NCBI RefSeq assembly: GCF_026210795.1
Contig: NC_089434.1
Location: 2,356,001-2,420,000 of the forward strand
Length of the DNA: 64,000 nucleotides
Reading direction: 5' to 3'
DNA from: Rhizophagus irregularis
Taxonomy: Eukaryota > Glomeromycota > Glomeromycetes > Glomerales > Glomeraceae
Numbering within the stretch: the stretch's first letter is position 1; each line of letters opens with the position of its first letter. This document shows, in pieces, positions 33,673 through 45,868 of this stretch. The notes beneath the pieces were generated by a model. That model saw only the letters and a program-made list of their open reading frames with translations, did no database searches and was not told the DNA's origin. The position numbers were made by a program, and so were the translations under genes.

Positions 33673-34837
33673 TAAAGCTCCGAACGGGTCGGTTTGGTCC
33701 GGATTATAGACAGTTTGGATTAGAGCCGAAATCTGTAAGAACCGAACCGAAAAACCAGCAGTTCAGTTCGGTTTAATCCGATTTTTTATAAAAATGTGAA
33801 AAATCGAATAGCCGGCCATCTAGTGATCATACAAAGTCGAGCCATATATCATTGGATTCGTCTCGACGAGACGCGTCGAATGGTGGTAAGCTCATGTCTC
33901 TAGCATCGATAGATCACACGTTAGCCCACGCTAAATGATTTATAAATAATTGGAATTATCAAGCTATCTATCGGTGCTAGAGACATGATCTTAGCACCAT
34001 TCGACGCGTCTCAGTGAGATGAATCCAATGAATATAAATTCGTCCGTGTATGATCACTGGATGGCGAAAAACATCAAGTTTCGCATTTTTTTAAAATTTT
34101 CAAGTGTTAAAAATTAAAAATTCCGATACATGAATTTATTCGTCGTCCAATGGTCGTACAAATATGAATTAGGACTCATTGGATTCGTCTCGATGAGACG
34201 AGTCGAATGGTGGTAAGATCACGTCTCTAGCATCGATAGATAGCTTGCTAATGCCAATTTTTTATAAATCATTTAGCGTGAATTAAAATACGATCTATTA
34301 ATGCTAGAGACATGATCTCACCACCATTCGACTCGTCTCATCGGGATGAATCCAATGAGTCCTAATTCATATTTGTACGACCATTGGACGACGAATAAAT
34401 TCATGTATCGGAATTTTTAATTTTTAACGCTCGTAAATTTAAAAAAATGCGAAACTTGATATTATTCGCCATCCAGTGGTCGTACACGGACGAATTTATA
34501 TTCATTGGATTCGTCTCACTGAGACGCGTCGAATGGTGCTAAGATCATGCCTTCAGCACCGATAGATAGCTTGCTAATTCCAATTATTTATAAATCATTT
34601 ATCGTGAGTTAACGTGTGATCTATCGATGCTAGAGACGTGATCTTACCACCATTCGACGCGTCTCGTCGAGACGAATCCAATGATATATGGTTGGACTTT
34701 GTAGGATCACTAGATGGCCGGCTATTCGATTTTTCGCATTTTTATAAAAAATCGGATTAAACCGAACTGAACTGAACTGAATTTTGAGCCGGTTTCGGAT
34801 CAGTTCCCCGGTTTAGCCCGAACTGTTCGGAGCTTTA
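33673..34837. mobile_element. Large foldback hAT-like element (GCTCCGAA class)
   Basis: The TIRs TAAAGCTCCGAACGGGTC and, inverse, TAAAGCTCCGAACAGTTCGG are flanked by a perfect 8-bp TSD ATTGGCCT (33665-33672, 34838-34845). Almost the whole 1165 bp is self-complementary. Module GGATTCGTCTCGACGAGACG plus CGAATGGTGGTAAG plus CTCTAGCATCGATAGAT occurs several times in alternating orientation (33850-34680). It has no coding capacity. An older copy is at 363-1462, and a sister with the same TIR but a different interior is at 44780-45737. Confidence 0.85.
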
Positions 34838-34944
34838 ATTGGCCTTAAGGCGCTTCGCATGGCTAGACAATATATTATTTTATTAAGACAATATTCGGGA
34901 TCTAGGTCAAGGACTGATCTGGAAAATTCGGCAGGTGATATAAA

Positions 34945-35375
34945 AAATGAATTGCGGTATCGGAATTCACTTTTTTATATTGATTTTATATATAAAAAGT
35001 GAATTGCGGTATCAGAATTCACTTTTTTATATTGATTTTATATATAAAAAGTGAATTGCGGTATCAGAATTCACTTTTTTATATTGATTTTATATATAAA
35101 AAGTGAATTACGGTATCGGAATTCACTTTTTTATATTGATTTTATATATAAAAAATGAATTGCGGTATCGGAATTCACTTTTTTATATTGATTTTATATA
35201 TAAAAAATGAATTGCGGTATCGGAATTCACTTTTTTATATTGATTTTATATATAAAAAATGAATTGCGGTATTGGAATTCACTTTTTATATTGATTTTAT
35301 ATATAAAAAGTGAATTGCGGTATTGTGATTCACCTTTTTATACGATTTTAATATAAAAAGTGAATCGCAATATTT
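34945..35375 (+). repeat. ~60-bp tandem hairpin array
   Basis: Seven to eight units of TTTTATATATAAAAAGTGAA followed by TTGCGGTATCGGAATTCAC and TTTTTTATATTGA. AAAAAGTGAATT pairs with AATTCACTTTTT around a GCGGTATCGG loop. The same unit type fills the hAT-like element at 44780-45737. Confidence 0.8.
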
Positions 35376-35614
35376 CAAAAAAAAAATGTTTTGCACCATT
35401 TTTTTTTGATATTTTAATAAAAATCCTGAAATTTTTCAGGTTTCAGTTCAGGTCGGGTCAAACAGATAATCTGATATAACTTGACCTGACCTGACCTGAA
35501 AAAAAATTTCAGGCCAGGTTTATTAATTAACCTGACCTGACCTGATCCATTCAGAACTCTAACGCCAGATTTTACATTTTTTCATTAAAAAAACTTTTTT
35601 TTTGTTTAATTTAA
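35376..35614. repeat. GGTCAGGTCAGG-rich element terminus
   Basis: Repeated ACCTGACCTGACC words end in GATCCATTCAGAACTCTAA, a diverged GCTCCGAA-class terminus. With the preceding tandem array it looks like the right half of an element resembling 44780-45737. The AT-rich 35570-35614 belongs to the repeat that the 4783-bp transposon entered. Confidence 0.55.
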
Positions 35615-35920
35615 GGCGGCACAAAGCTAATAAATTGGTTCTCATAACCCGACCGGGTCAATGAAGTGTAACCCAAAAATTTTTATTTTATATATATACA
35701 TATAATTAACCAATAAAAATGCTCAATCTAATATCATGTGATAAACCAATTTTATTAGCATACATGTACGCATATAACGCATTCAATCATCAATCATGCA
35801 ACGCATTTTTTTTATAGTGTATTTTATATGAGTTTCATTTTATTAAAAATAAAATTCATTCATGCAATGCAAACACCAGGCCCGTATTAACGAACCTATA
35901 ATAACGAACCTATAATAACA

Positions 35921-38900
35921 TTACAAAGTACAAGCCAAAAAAATAAACCTAAACTTTTTTTGCTTCCCTTTGTCTTTATTACCACCTTGTTTCCATTTCA
36001 GACGTTTCTTTGAGACAATAGTATCGCTATTACAGCCACTACAATGTGGGTGTTCATCTTTTGTTACTCTATTGACGTCTAAGCTTCCACACTCAATGCA
36101 AACATCTGGGTAAATTCCGGCTGAGTAGTATGGTTTTTCAATTGGCGAACTACAGGACCATGAATCATTAACGAAAACTCTTGAAAATAACTCATATATA
36201 GAATCCTCAGTAGCATTATCAAGCTCTTTATCTATATCTATTTCAAATTCTTCATTTCTATTATCTAAGTCTTCTGGTTCGTTCTGTTCATCATTATTAG
36301 AAGCATCCTCCTTTTCCATATTTTCTTGATCATCCTCACCATTGTCTTCTGTAATATCATCACATATGTCTTGTTTTGGTGGAATAGCTATTGCCAAATC
36401 ATACGTATTATAAAATGACATACCGCAAGTGTAGAGTATTGTATCCAAAAATCCTTGAAGTATTGTCTTGTCTTTTTCAGAAAGTTTCTTTGCACTGAAT
36501 AAAAGACAAGGCTTCTCACATTCAACACAGCTTACAGTAATACCAACATTTTTTGCATGTACAGCAGAAGGGCAAAATGGCATAGTATGTTTTACTTTTG
36601 TTGTTTTCATCTTTTCTTTTGTTTTTTTGACATTCTTAAGCGAAGGTCTATGATCTTCCGTTGTTTGTTTACCATACAACTCTTCAAATGATTTATAATG
36701 CAAATCATCTCCAGGTACTGGATCCAGAAGTCTATGCAATTGTTCAAAATCTTCAGGCAAACAACAAGGAAGACGGCAGATGGTGCAAGTAGATTCACCA
36801 CATTTTTTGATTGTAAAAGAGTAATGTCTTGCAGTACAACAATGTTCTATGAATTCTTGTAGAAACAACTTCAAACAAAGGTTGTTAATTTAGTTTCTTT
36901 TTATGCAGGTATAAACTCAATTGATATTTAATACTTACCCTTTGTTTTATATGTTCTGCAGTATGGTCCTCATGGGTAACGCTATCATCCACAAGCTGAA
37001 TTGTTTCCCAGAATTTCTCCATTTCTATTTCTGATGCTGCAGTAAACGTTTTAAAGGGTTAGCTTTTAAGAGATTGGTGGTTGAATATATCATTAACCAA
37101 ACAGATCGGAGATTGAAGACTATCAATGAGATCTTCTTTCAAGGTAGGATTCTCCATGGCAATTTTGCGGATTTCATTCATTGTGCCACATTTGCTTATT
37201 AATTTCTCTGATTCATCATTCATTTCAGCTCGCATCAAGCCAACACTTTGCAATCCTAAATTTAAAATTGACATTATATGCTCAACAGGATTTTTCCATG
37301 AATGTTGTGGAGGAGTTTGAACGGCAACAAAATAATCAAGATCTAATGCAAGAAAAAGGCAAATATATGAAAGTTGGACACGGGCATATGTGCATCGGTG
37401 ATCTGGTCCACCATCAGTGTAGAGGCATAGTACAGGCTTATCAACAAGCTGTTCTTCAAGAAGTATACTATATAATTCTGTTGCATGTCGAAGAGGTGAA
37501 GAAGGCTGAAAGATTGGATCCTTTAACCCAATGCATACCTTTCCTGCATAGAAATCAATATTGATTGATTCAGGTATATCACATATCATTGCTACACTTG
37601 GTATTATTCCTGTTTTAGTGAAATCATGATCAGCAACTATGAATGTAGTGTCTTTACTAAGGTTGCTTGCCGAAACCTTCTTAATAACTGCCAAAACCTA
37701 TACGGAAAATGCCAAAACTATATTAAATCATATTAAAAATCCTGCCGAAACTTTACCGAAATGCTGAAACTCCCATTTGCCGAAACTGCCAAAACCCTGC
37801 CGAAACTATAGTAAACATATAGTAAAATCTTGCCGAAATTTATCGCAGGATTTTAGAGAGGTTTTGGCAAGCAACCTTAGTCTTTACTTACTACGACCTT
37901 CTTTCCTCTTTCTACTGCAACAACAGGAAATCCGGGTTCTCCAACTTTGCAACGGTGCTTGTCATCCAAAAAGACTAAATTTGTAATTTTGCGAAATTTA
38001 ACAGCAAATTCCTTTTCATAGCGAAACAATGCCGATGCATAGTGGATATCAGGATGAGAAGCCCGTAATTGCCGTGTTTGAACCATAAATTTTAAAGGTA
38101 AAAGATCAGTGAATTGTAAACTACTAAGTCGAGTTGGGTTTTTAGACCAAAATTGTAACTGCAACCATTGTGCACTAGGGATTGGTGTTTCAGGTGGGCA
38201 TTCACGCTCTATTTGGTGTAAAAGATCATTTACTGAGATTGCAGTAGCAAGATGTACAATTGTATCATGTCTACGTTCATCTACAGCAGTTACAGCATCT
38301 GCTGCCTTTCCTTCAAGAAACTGAGCTGCGATTTTCCAGAAAGTATCATATTTGCTAGGTTTTCCACTATTATGTTCACGTAGATTAATGGTGATATCTG
38401 GATCTCCAAGCTCCAAAAACATTTTAACACGTTCATTAACTCTTGCTTCATTTGCTGTTTCAGCCGCTGAGACATCTCCTGTTAGCATTCTATAGATTGT
38501 TCGAAATGATGATAGCTTGGCCTTTGGAAGAAGCAATTCACATGTACGTAGGTAGTTTATCCGCATTGTTCGTGTATGATAACGAGGTGCATTAGCTTGT
38601 AGTTGACTTACAATCTGTTTATTCTCTTGCAAAATCTTTATTTCAGTAGCTTGTTCATCGATTTTCCATATCAAGATTGCATTAAAAGCATTGTTTCCTG
38701 AGTTGAATTAGTACTCTCCAATTTCGTAGGTAAATGCATGAGATAAGCCCTGAATGTAACGCATTCTTTGCCTACATTAATTTATTCATTAATATCATAT
38801 ATTAAATATTTTGAGAATATTATTTTTTTTACTTACATAGGATCAGTTGGCAAGTATTCTTCAATATCAACTGGTTCCCATGGTAGTAAATCGATGAGAG

Positions 38901-39825
38901 ATTGTTCAAGATGATAATATTTATTCTTATCAATAGGTGTTATCCAAATATTCTTCTTATAAACTTTTATTGTTGTTACTTGATTAATAGTTCGTATAGG
39001 AATTTCTGATGCATGATTCTTAGCAGTAATATCACGTTTATGTTGCAGAAATATAATATAATTCGAAATAACAATAATGAAATCATCAAGTACATCACGG
39101 AGCCAATTAAAGTTTTCTCTTAAGATCCATGATAATGTAACATATGGAGCAAGAGCTTGACAATGCAAGTTTAATTCATTTGCATCAAAGGGTTTTTGTG
39201 ATTGCTTGTATGATTCTGGATTTGCGCGACTAAAAAACTCAAGGAAAAGCTTAGGTATGTGATAATTTCGTTCTTCTAGTTTCTTATGATCATGCATATC
39301 GATATACCAAATTGTTTCTGTTAAGCTAACAATAAATTCCTTTCCTTGCGTGTCAGCACATAATTTAGTGGGCCACCCACTGCCATGACTGTGGATCCAA
39401 TCAACAATATCATTACGCAATTTTTGCTTACGATTTACCTTTTCTGACTGTGGAAATGTTGGCAAATGCAACTGGAATTTGTGTGCATTTTGCATCAAGA
39501 TTGTAAATCCGTTTGATTGTACTTGAGTAGCTTCAGTATCATCAGATTTTAGTCGATAGTGTAAATGTATTCCTATATTTCTGGTAAGTTCTATGATATT
39601 ACAGTTAATACTGACTTGAATTGCAATGCTGGTTGGTATTTCACTTAATTCAACACGTTCTATTTTTTCAGAACTTGTTACGGCAATATTGCATTCAGAG
39701 GATAGTTTCTTATTAACTAGCTTTGTAAAAAAATCTTTTATTGACATTTCACAAGAAATAGGATGGATGTACCATCCATGGAGTATTCTTATCCCTTTAG
39801 AGATGCGAGTATTTACAAGTAGCAT
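35921..39825 (-). pseudogene. DDE/RNase H-like transposon protein, interrupted by a MITE
   Basis: Exons run 39825-38837, 38771-36939 (containing the MITE 37658-37879) and 36868-35921; introns have GTAAGT donors and all joints are in phase. Length without the MITE is about 1170 residues. The central segment has ATFIVADHD-like, LYTDGGPDHR and SWKNPVEHIM motifs, which I read as the D, D and E of an RNase H-fold transposase. The last exon has Cys clusters (CGESTCTICRLPCC, CVECEKPC, CIECGSLDVN...HCSGC), an acidic stretch and a Lys-rich tail. In-frame TAA codons at 38708-38710 and 37059-37061 plus the MITE make this copy inactive. Similar TDGGPDHR proteins are known to me from sponges, cnidarians and AM fungi as uncharacterised proteins. 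Confidence 0.7.
37658..37879. mobile_element. 222-bp hAT-like MITE (GCCGAAACC class), copy 2
   Basis: The TIR is TAAGGTTGCTTGCCGAAACC, with inverse right end TAAGGTTGCTTGCCAAAACC. A perfect 8-bp TSD GTCTTTAC lies at 37650-37657 and 37880-37887. Its TAA terminus supplies the stop codon that ends the upstream half of the transposon gene. Removal with one TSD copy restores the frame VVVSKD-TTFIVADHD. Confidence 0.9.
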
Positions 39826-40397
39826 GTTCAAAAAAAAGGTATTTGTAAAAGATTTGGAGAAAATACATCTTTTCGCGTTTTTTTATATTTAATAATGTAT
39901 CGCGAATTTGCTATAATTTTATTTCTATTAGGGGCGTAGTCTCAAAAAGGAAAGCTGAGTAATTGACCGATTTCCAATATAATAGTATATGCAAGACTCA
40001 TATTACTTTATATAAAATAACAAAAAGGGGTTATATTTTCATTTTTTTTTCTATATATAATATTTTATCCAAATGATTTCCCACGCCAATTCACCAAAGT
40101 AATTCTGCTTAACTATAAACTGTTCATTACCTGAATGAAAACTCGAAAATTAACTTGATATATATAAATATACAAATATATTGATTTATTATAATAAAAG
40201 TTTATACGGAATATAGTTAATAAAGAATCAATATTAATAATATTAACATGAAATTTTTGATTGGACGTCAGATTGTGGAACACATGACTAAATTTTATTG
40301 GTTAAAAAATTTTTATCCTTAGAAATAAAAATCCGGACGGCCGGGTCAAATCAAATAAATTTTGTTATGAGAACCAATTTATTTATTTTGTGCCGCC

Positions 40398-40935
40398 TAA
40401 TGAAAAACGTTAGGTTTAACATTTTTAACTAAAAAAAAAATTTTTTTATATATCTTTTAATAAAAAATATCAGATCTGACGTTTTTCATTAAAAAAACTT
40501 TTTTTTTATTTAATTTAATGAAAAACATTAGATTTGATATTTTTAGTTAAAAAAAACATTATTTTATGTTTCTTTAACTAAAAAAAAAGATTTTTCAATG
40601 AAAAAACATCAGATTTGACATTTATAATTAAAAAAAACTTTTGTTATTTTTTTTTAATGAAAAATGTCAGGTTTGACATTTTGATTAAAAGAAGACGTAT
40701 TTTATTATTATATTTAATGAAAAACATCAGATTCAGATTTTGGCATTTTTTATATATAAAAACATCAAAATGTTTTTTTTTAACCCAAAATATATCGAAT
40801 CAACAGATTGGGTCAGGTACCCAATTGTAATTAACCTGACCTGAGATCAGGTTATTAAATTTGCTACTTGACCCGAATTTTTTGGATCAACCTGTTAGGT
40901 CATCCGATCTGTCAAGTTAAATTCGATGTTCTAGC
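40398..40935. repeat. Right flank of the repeat entered by the 4783-bp transposon
   Basis: Blocks of AAACATCAGATTTGACATTT and TTAAAAAAAAC alternate, followed by CCTGACCTGAGATCAGG and an end TTCGATGTTCTAGC. The order matches 1463-2219, so this is another copy of that dispersed repeat, split by the transposon. Confidence 0.5.
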
Positions 40936-41375
40936 TCAAGTATAATTTGGAAAGAAATTATAGTTGAATATCAACTATCTTTTATAAGATGATTAAACTT
41001 AATGCTTTTTTAATATTATTGAATAGCATTAGAAATGCAAAGAATATAACATCAGCTTCATAATACTAGTTGATATAAAGATGTCAAAAAATTCAAGAAT
41101 ATTGTTAATTGTGATTGAAAAAAACTTTTATATCAGTTTAATGAAATTATTTTTTTGAAATATGATATGATGAGAATCTGAAAATTATGATTTCTTAGAA
41201 GATATATAAAGTTAAAAAATATATTGATTAAAAAGACTTTAATCTTTTAATATATATATATGGTTTATATAATAACTCAATATCATGTAGCTAGTACTTG
41301 AATTTGTAATTGTATATAATTTATATGTTTTTAAAAAAATGAATTACTCAAAAGATACAATAAAAAATTCTTTAA
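40936..41375. other. AT-rich spacer
   Basis: Nothing recognisable on either strand. Confidence 0.5.
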
Positions 41376-41826
41376 TTCGTGATCCGTATAATAAGTAGTG
41401 AAAATCATTATTTAAATTCGGGGAAAATAAAAAAATGTATTTTTTGCGATTATCTCGTGACTCAGTAATCCAATTTCAATGTACAATTTTTTATCGTGTA
41501 GCTCTCCACGCCTTCTGCAAAATAAAAAAAAGATCATTAAAATTGGACCAATAGATCGTGAGATAATTACAAAACCGATTTTTTCAGATAATATTGTGAG
41601 GAATTTAGCCACATTCCGAAAAAAATCATTTTTGTATTATCTTACGATCTATTGGTCCAATTTTGATGATCTTTTTTTATTTTGTAAAGGGCGTGGAGAG
41701 CTACACAACAAAAAATGTTTATCAAAATTGAATTACTGGATCACGAGAAAATCGCAAAAAAAATGATTTTTTTATTTTCCCCAAATTTGAATAGTGACTT
41801 TCACTACTTGTTATACGGATCACGAA
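41376..41826. mobile_element. 451-bp foldback element at TTAA
   Basis: TTCGTGATCCGTATAA at the left pairs with TTATACGGATCACGAA at the right. The complementarity continues inward over nearly the full length (for example AGCTCTCCACGCC with GGCGTGGAGAGCT, and CCAATAGATCGTGAGATAAT with its near-inverse). TTAA lies on both sides (41372-41375, 41827-41830). This fits a foldback or piggyBac-like MITE. Open frames inside are artefacts. Confidence 0.75.
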
Positions 41827-41830
41827 TTAA

Positions 41831-42680
41831 TTTTTAATTACAGTAAAGATAATTATACTATTATATTATGTAATTCATATAATTCATAATTGTATATATT
41901 TAGAAGAACTAAATAACTGATTAATAACAAATACTCTTTCTAAATTAAAAATAATCTTATTTAATATCACTAAAACCTTTGCTTATTTTTCTTATTTGTA
42001 TTATTTATTTTTCTTTTATAATTTGCATTTTTCACATATTCTTACTTATTTGGATTTTATTTGTTAGACATATTTCTTTATAATAAACATATATTCTGCA
42101 AAAATTATTTATATTAACATCAATTAATATTTTTATTTTAATTAATAAAGTAATGGGCACTTTTAAATAGATTAGGGACATATCAAAAATTAACTGATTT
42201 TTTTTAATTAGTAGTAGTCTTAATCTTACTTCCCACCTGATTGAAATTTGATTGACTAAAAAAATTATTCAGTAGTTATTATTAAATATTAATATCTATA
42301 TATATAATAAAAAAAACTGTTATATTTAAATTACCTATATAAATAAATTTAAATTGTGTAATATTACTTTTATTGGCACTTTATTACATGATGTTACATA
42401 AACTTCTAAAAAAGAAAATTTTACTTCTAACAAAAATAGGGATTTTAGTTTCACAAATATTTTAAAAAAAAAATTTTTGTGCCAATTGTATAATTCTGAT
42501 TAGAATTAAAAATATTGCCAAAACTGTCCTATTTAGCACTTTATCACATAATTATGTAAACATCTAAAAAAGGAAATTTTACTCTTACAAAAAATAGAAT
42601 AATTTTAGTTTCACAAATATTTCAAAAAGAAAATTTTACACTGATTATATAATTCTAGCCAAAATTAAAAATATTGCCCA
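41831..42680. repeat. AT-rich DNA with a ~165-bp direct duplication
   Basis: Positions 42365-42530 and 42533-42680 are diverged direct copies (both contain TTTTAGTTTCACAAATATTT, then TATAATTCT and AAAAATATTGCC). The rest (41831-42364) has no visible feature. Confidence 0.5.
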
Positions 42681-44060
42681 CGTTGAATCCCCCTATTCCC
42701 TCTGTCATCAATTTACAGAGTTGCCATATCGAATAGGCATTCTTATGGTCAAACGAACGAACAAACGAACAAATGAACAAACGAACAATTAAGCAAACAA
42801 ACAAGCAAATAATCAACGACATAATTAACAAACAACATAATCAACGAACAACATACAACAACATATAACGACAACATTCTTGGTTCACAACATAAATAAC
42901 GTTAGCAATATAAAACATCAAATGATATAAAATAAAATTTAACTTCTCTAAATTTTCCTCAATTTTTATCCACTTTACCTTTAATTTTAAACTTTGATAG
43001 CTCTCGCTACGAAATATTCTATTTATTACAACTTTAAAATTACGATAATTCTTTTTACAAAAGTGTATATTTTATTCATCTTATAATTTTCATTTTATTC
43101 AATTAAAATTAACAAAGCGAACATTAATTAAAGTTTAGGGCAAACCTATTACCTTTAATAATATTATACTTTATTAACAAATAATTAAATTTAACTATTC
43201 TAAATTACATTGTGGATGATATGATCAATAAATTCTATGATTTCTCGGATGATGTGGAATTACTTCGAATTCCGCTCTCTATTTATACAAACTTTCTATT
43301 CTAATATATACTATCTTTTATGTTCTTTTTATATGTTATGCTATCTTTCGATATACTATCTTTAAATATGCTATCTTTAAATATGCTATCTTTAAATATG
43401 CTATATGCTTCTATTTTTAATATGTTATCTTTTATGTTCCATCTTTTTGATATACTATCTTTTTATATTCTCTTTTATATTATCTTTTTATATTATCTTT
43501 TATATTATCTTTTATATTATCTTTTATATTATCTTTTTATATTATCTTTGTATTATCTTTTTATATTATCTTTGTATTATCTTTTTATATTATCTTTTTA
43601 TATTATCTTTGCATTATCTTTTTATATTATCTTTTTATATTATCTTTGTATTATTTTTTCTTGCTGTTTAATATGTTATTCTTCCATCTTTCATATTATT
43701 TTATGTTCTTTAATCTTTCTGACATTATTTTATATGTTCTTTTAATTCGCTATCTTCCTACTTTATGTGTTTTGCTTATAATCCATCTTTTGTGGCTTAT
43801 AATTATCCTTTCTAATTGTTCTTATTGTCAAAGATTGCTAAGCCGCAATTGATCGACTAATTATTCTATTGGTTTTTTATTAATCATCCAATAAATATTG
43901 CATCATGTAGATCATTACTTTTCTTAAATGTTTATCCTTTTCAACTAATCATTTATCCATCCACGCCAATTCATAATTAATTTGTTCATTCTTAATACTT
44001 GGCAATTATATTCGGTGATTGAATTTTATCATTTTTTCATGCTTGATATTTGACCGTTTA
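42681..44060 (-). mobile_element. Dispersed repeat R2, short copy
   Basis: Read on the minus strand it begins TAAACGGTCAAATATCAAGC and ends GGGGGATTCAACG. The same sequence occurs in the opposite orientation at 49135-52954, where it is enlarged by an inserted 2601-bp element. This copy lacks that insertion and so gives the empty-site sequence. It contains GAACAAACGAAC-type repeats at 42755-42860. No protein is recognised. Confidence 0.65.
43310..43680. repeat. TTTTATATTATC tandem repeat
   Basis: About 20 copies of a 10-16 nt unit (CTTTTTATATTAT, CTTTGTATTAT). Long open frames across it are low-complexity artefacts in several overlapping frames. The R2 copy at 49.7 kb has a contracted version. 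Confidence 0.8.
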
Positions 44061-44115
44061 TAACGTTGTAAAATAATAGATTACAACTATAATTATTAAT
44101 TATGAAAAAATGTAT

Positions 44116-44427
44116 TTGTAACAGCCTGTTACATATTTTATTTGTAACATTCTTTTTTTATTTTTTTTTAATAATAAATTTAATGTATTTTACAAATAAA
44201 ATTTTTATATGCAAAATTTAATTTGGAAAACTTTTACTTAATGTACTTAAGACAGTTTCATAGACAAAATTTTAAGTTATAAGCAGTTTCTTAAAATTTT
44301 TTAAAAAATTCTTTTGTCTTAGTTACACGACTAATCTTTTGTTTTTGTTTACATTACGCCTGATCTTAAATTTTAATTGGATAAAATTGGGGTTGTTACA
44401 AATAAGATGCGTAACAGGCTGTTACAA
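44116..44427. mobile_element. 312-bp TIR element (TTGTAACAGCCTGTTAC)
   Basis: TTGTAACAGCCTGTTAC at the left and its inverse GTAACAGGCTGTTACAA at the right, each followed inward by a TTATTTGTAAC-type segment. No coding region is present. The TSD is unclear. Confidence 0.65.
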
Positions 44428-44771
44428 TTAGATTTATCCATTAATTATTATTATTCAATTCAATAGAATTGTACAGATTTTCATAAATTGATATTTTATT
44501 AACCATAGTAATAACACATAATTGATATAATAAAGTGGAGTAAAAAATGGCATAAATAAATATTTTGTAAAAAAAGTTTAAATAAAACTTATAAAGTAGA
44601 TTAAAAATGAAATTTATAGAAAATTTATTAATGATATTATTAATTAATACATGATCAAAAATGTTAAAACAATAACATATTTATTGAATATAAGGTTATA
44701 TCAATCATAGGAATCTTCATTGATTGGTAAAAATGGCCATTACATGACCCATTTTTATCCAATTATTCAGT
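44428..44771. other. AT-rich spacer
   Basis: Nothing recognisable. Confidence 0.5.
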
Positions 44772-44779
44772 CCTATAAC

Positions 44780-45737
44780 TAGAGCTCCGAATGGGTCAGG
44801 TCAGGTCAGGTTAATTGATAAACCTGACCTGAAATTTTTTTTCAGGTCAGGTCAGGTCAGGTTATATCAGGTTGTCTGTTTGACCTGACCTGACCTGAAA
44901 CCTGAAAAATTTCAGGACTATTTTTATTAAAGTATTGAAAAAAAATGGTACAAAACGTTTTTTTTTTAATATAATATTATGAAAAAAATGTTTTCGCAAC
45001 GTTATTATTGAAATATTAAAAAAAAAACATTACGAAACATTTTTTTAATATAATATTATGAAAAAACGTTTTCGCAACGTTATTTCTCGAAATATTGCGA
45101 TTCAACATTTTTATATTAAAATCATATAAAAAAGTGAATCCCAATACTGCAATTCACTTTTTTATATTGATTTTGTATAAAAAAAGTGAGTTGCGGTATT
45201 GCGATTCACTTTTTTATATTGATTTTATATAATAAAAGTGAATCGCAATATCGCAACTCACTTTTATTATATAAAATCAATATAAAAAAGTGAATCGCAA
45301 TACCGCAACTCACTTTTTTTATATAGAATCTATATAAAAAAGTGAATCGCAATACCGCAACTCACTTTTTTTATATAGAATCTATATAAAAAAGTGAATC
45401 GCAATACCGCAACTCACTTTTTTTATATAGAATCTATATAAAAAAGTGAATCGCAATACTGCAACTCACTTTTATTATATAAAATCAATATAAAAAAGTG
45501 AATCGCAATACTGCAACTCACTTTTATTATATAAAATCAATATAAAAAAGTGAATCGCAATACTGCAACTCACTTTTATTTTATAGTAGAATCAATAGTT
45601 TCAGGTCAACAGGTCAATCAGGTCAGGTCAATCTTCATACCTGACCTGAATTTTTTTTAAAAATCTCATACCTGACCTGAATTTCAGGTCAGGTCAGGTC
45701 AGGTTACCTGAATTTGGCTGACCTGTTCGGAGCTCTA
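44780..45737. mobile_element. 958-bp hAT-like element (GCTCCGAA class) with hairpin array
   Basis: The TIR starts TAGAGCTCCGAATGGGTCAG; the inverse right end is TAGAGCTCCGAACAGGTCAG. A perfect 8-bp TSD CCTATAAC lies at 44772-44779 and 45738-45745. Subterminal regions are long runs of AGGTCAGGTC. The centre is a tandem hairpin array. No transposase is present. Confidence 0.9.
45130..45595. repeat. ~60-bp tandem hairpin array inside the hAT-like element
   Basis: Eight units of AAAAAGTGAATCGCAATACC followed by GCAACTCACTTTTT and a TATATAGAATCTATATA linker. Stem arms are AAAAAGTGA and TCACTTTTT. It is homologous to the array at 34945-35375. Confidence 0.8.
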
Positions 45738-45868
45738 CCTATAACTAATATAGCTATTTTTTCATCCAATTTTGATGATTGCATCCTATTATGTAAATAT
45801 AATTTATATGATAATTTGTTTGTATAATATATAAACTTAATATCAATAAATTATATATAAATTATTAT

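Larger units (their letters stand above)
35615..40397. mobile_element. 4783-bp DNA transposon with DDE-like gene (TIR GGCGGCACAAA, TSD TAA)
   Basis: The TIRs are about 34 bp (GGCGGCACAAA, a variable triplet, AATAAATTGGTTCTCATAAC). They are flanked by TAA on both sides (35612-35614, 40398-40400). A related empty site at about 40515-40535 reads TTTAATTTAATGAAAAAC, matching the two flanks joined with one TAA. The element carries one spliced minus-strand gene. A 3-bp TWA-type TSD is known for PIF/Harbinger, but the TIR and protein do not let me assign a superfamily. Confidence 0.85.

Noticed and set aside
41479-41766. Open frame of 95 codons
   Set aside because: Lies in one arm and loop of the foldback element and has no protein-like features.
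43320-43852. Plus-strand hydrophobic open frames that look like membrane proteins
   Set aside because: They translate the TTTTATATTATC low-complexity repeat in several frames.
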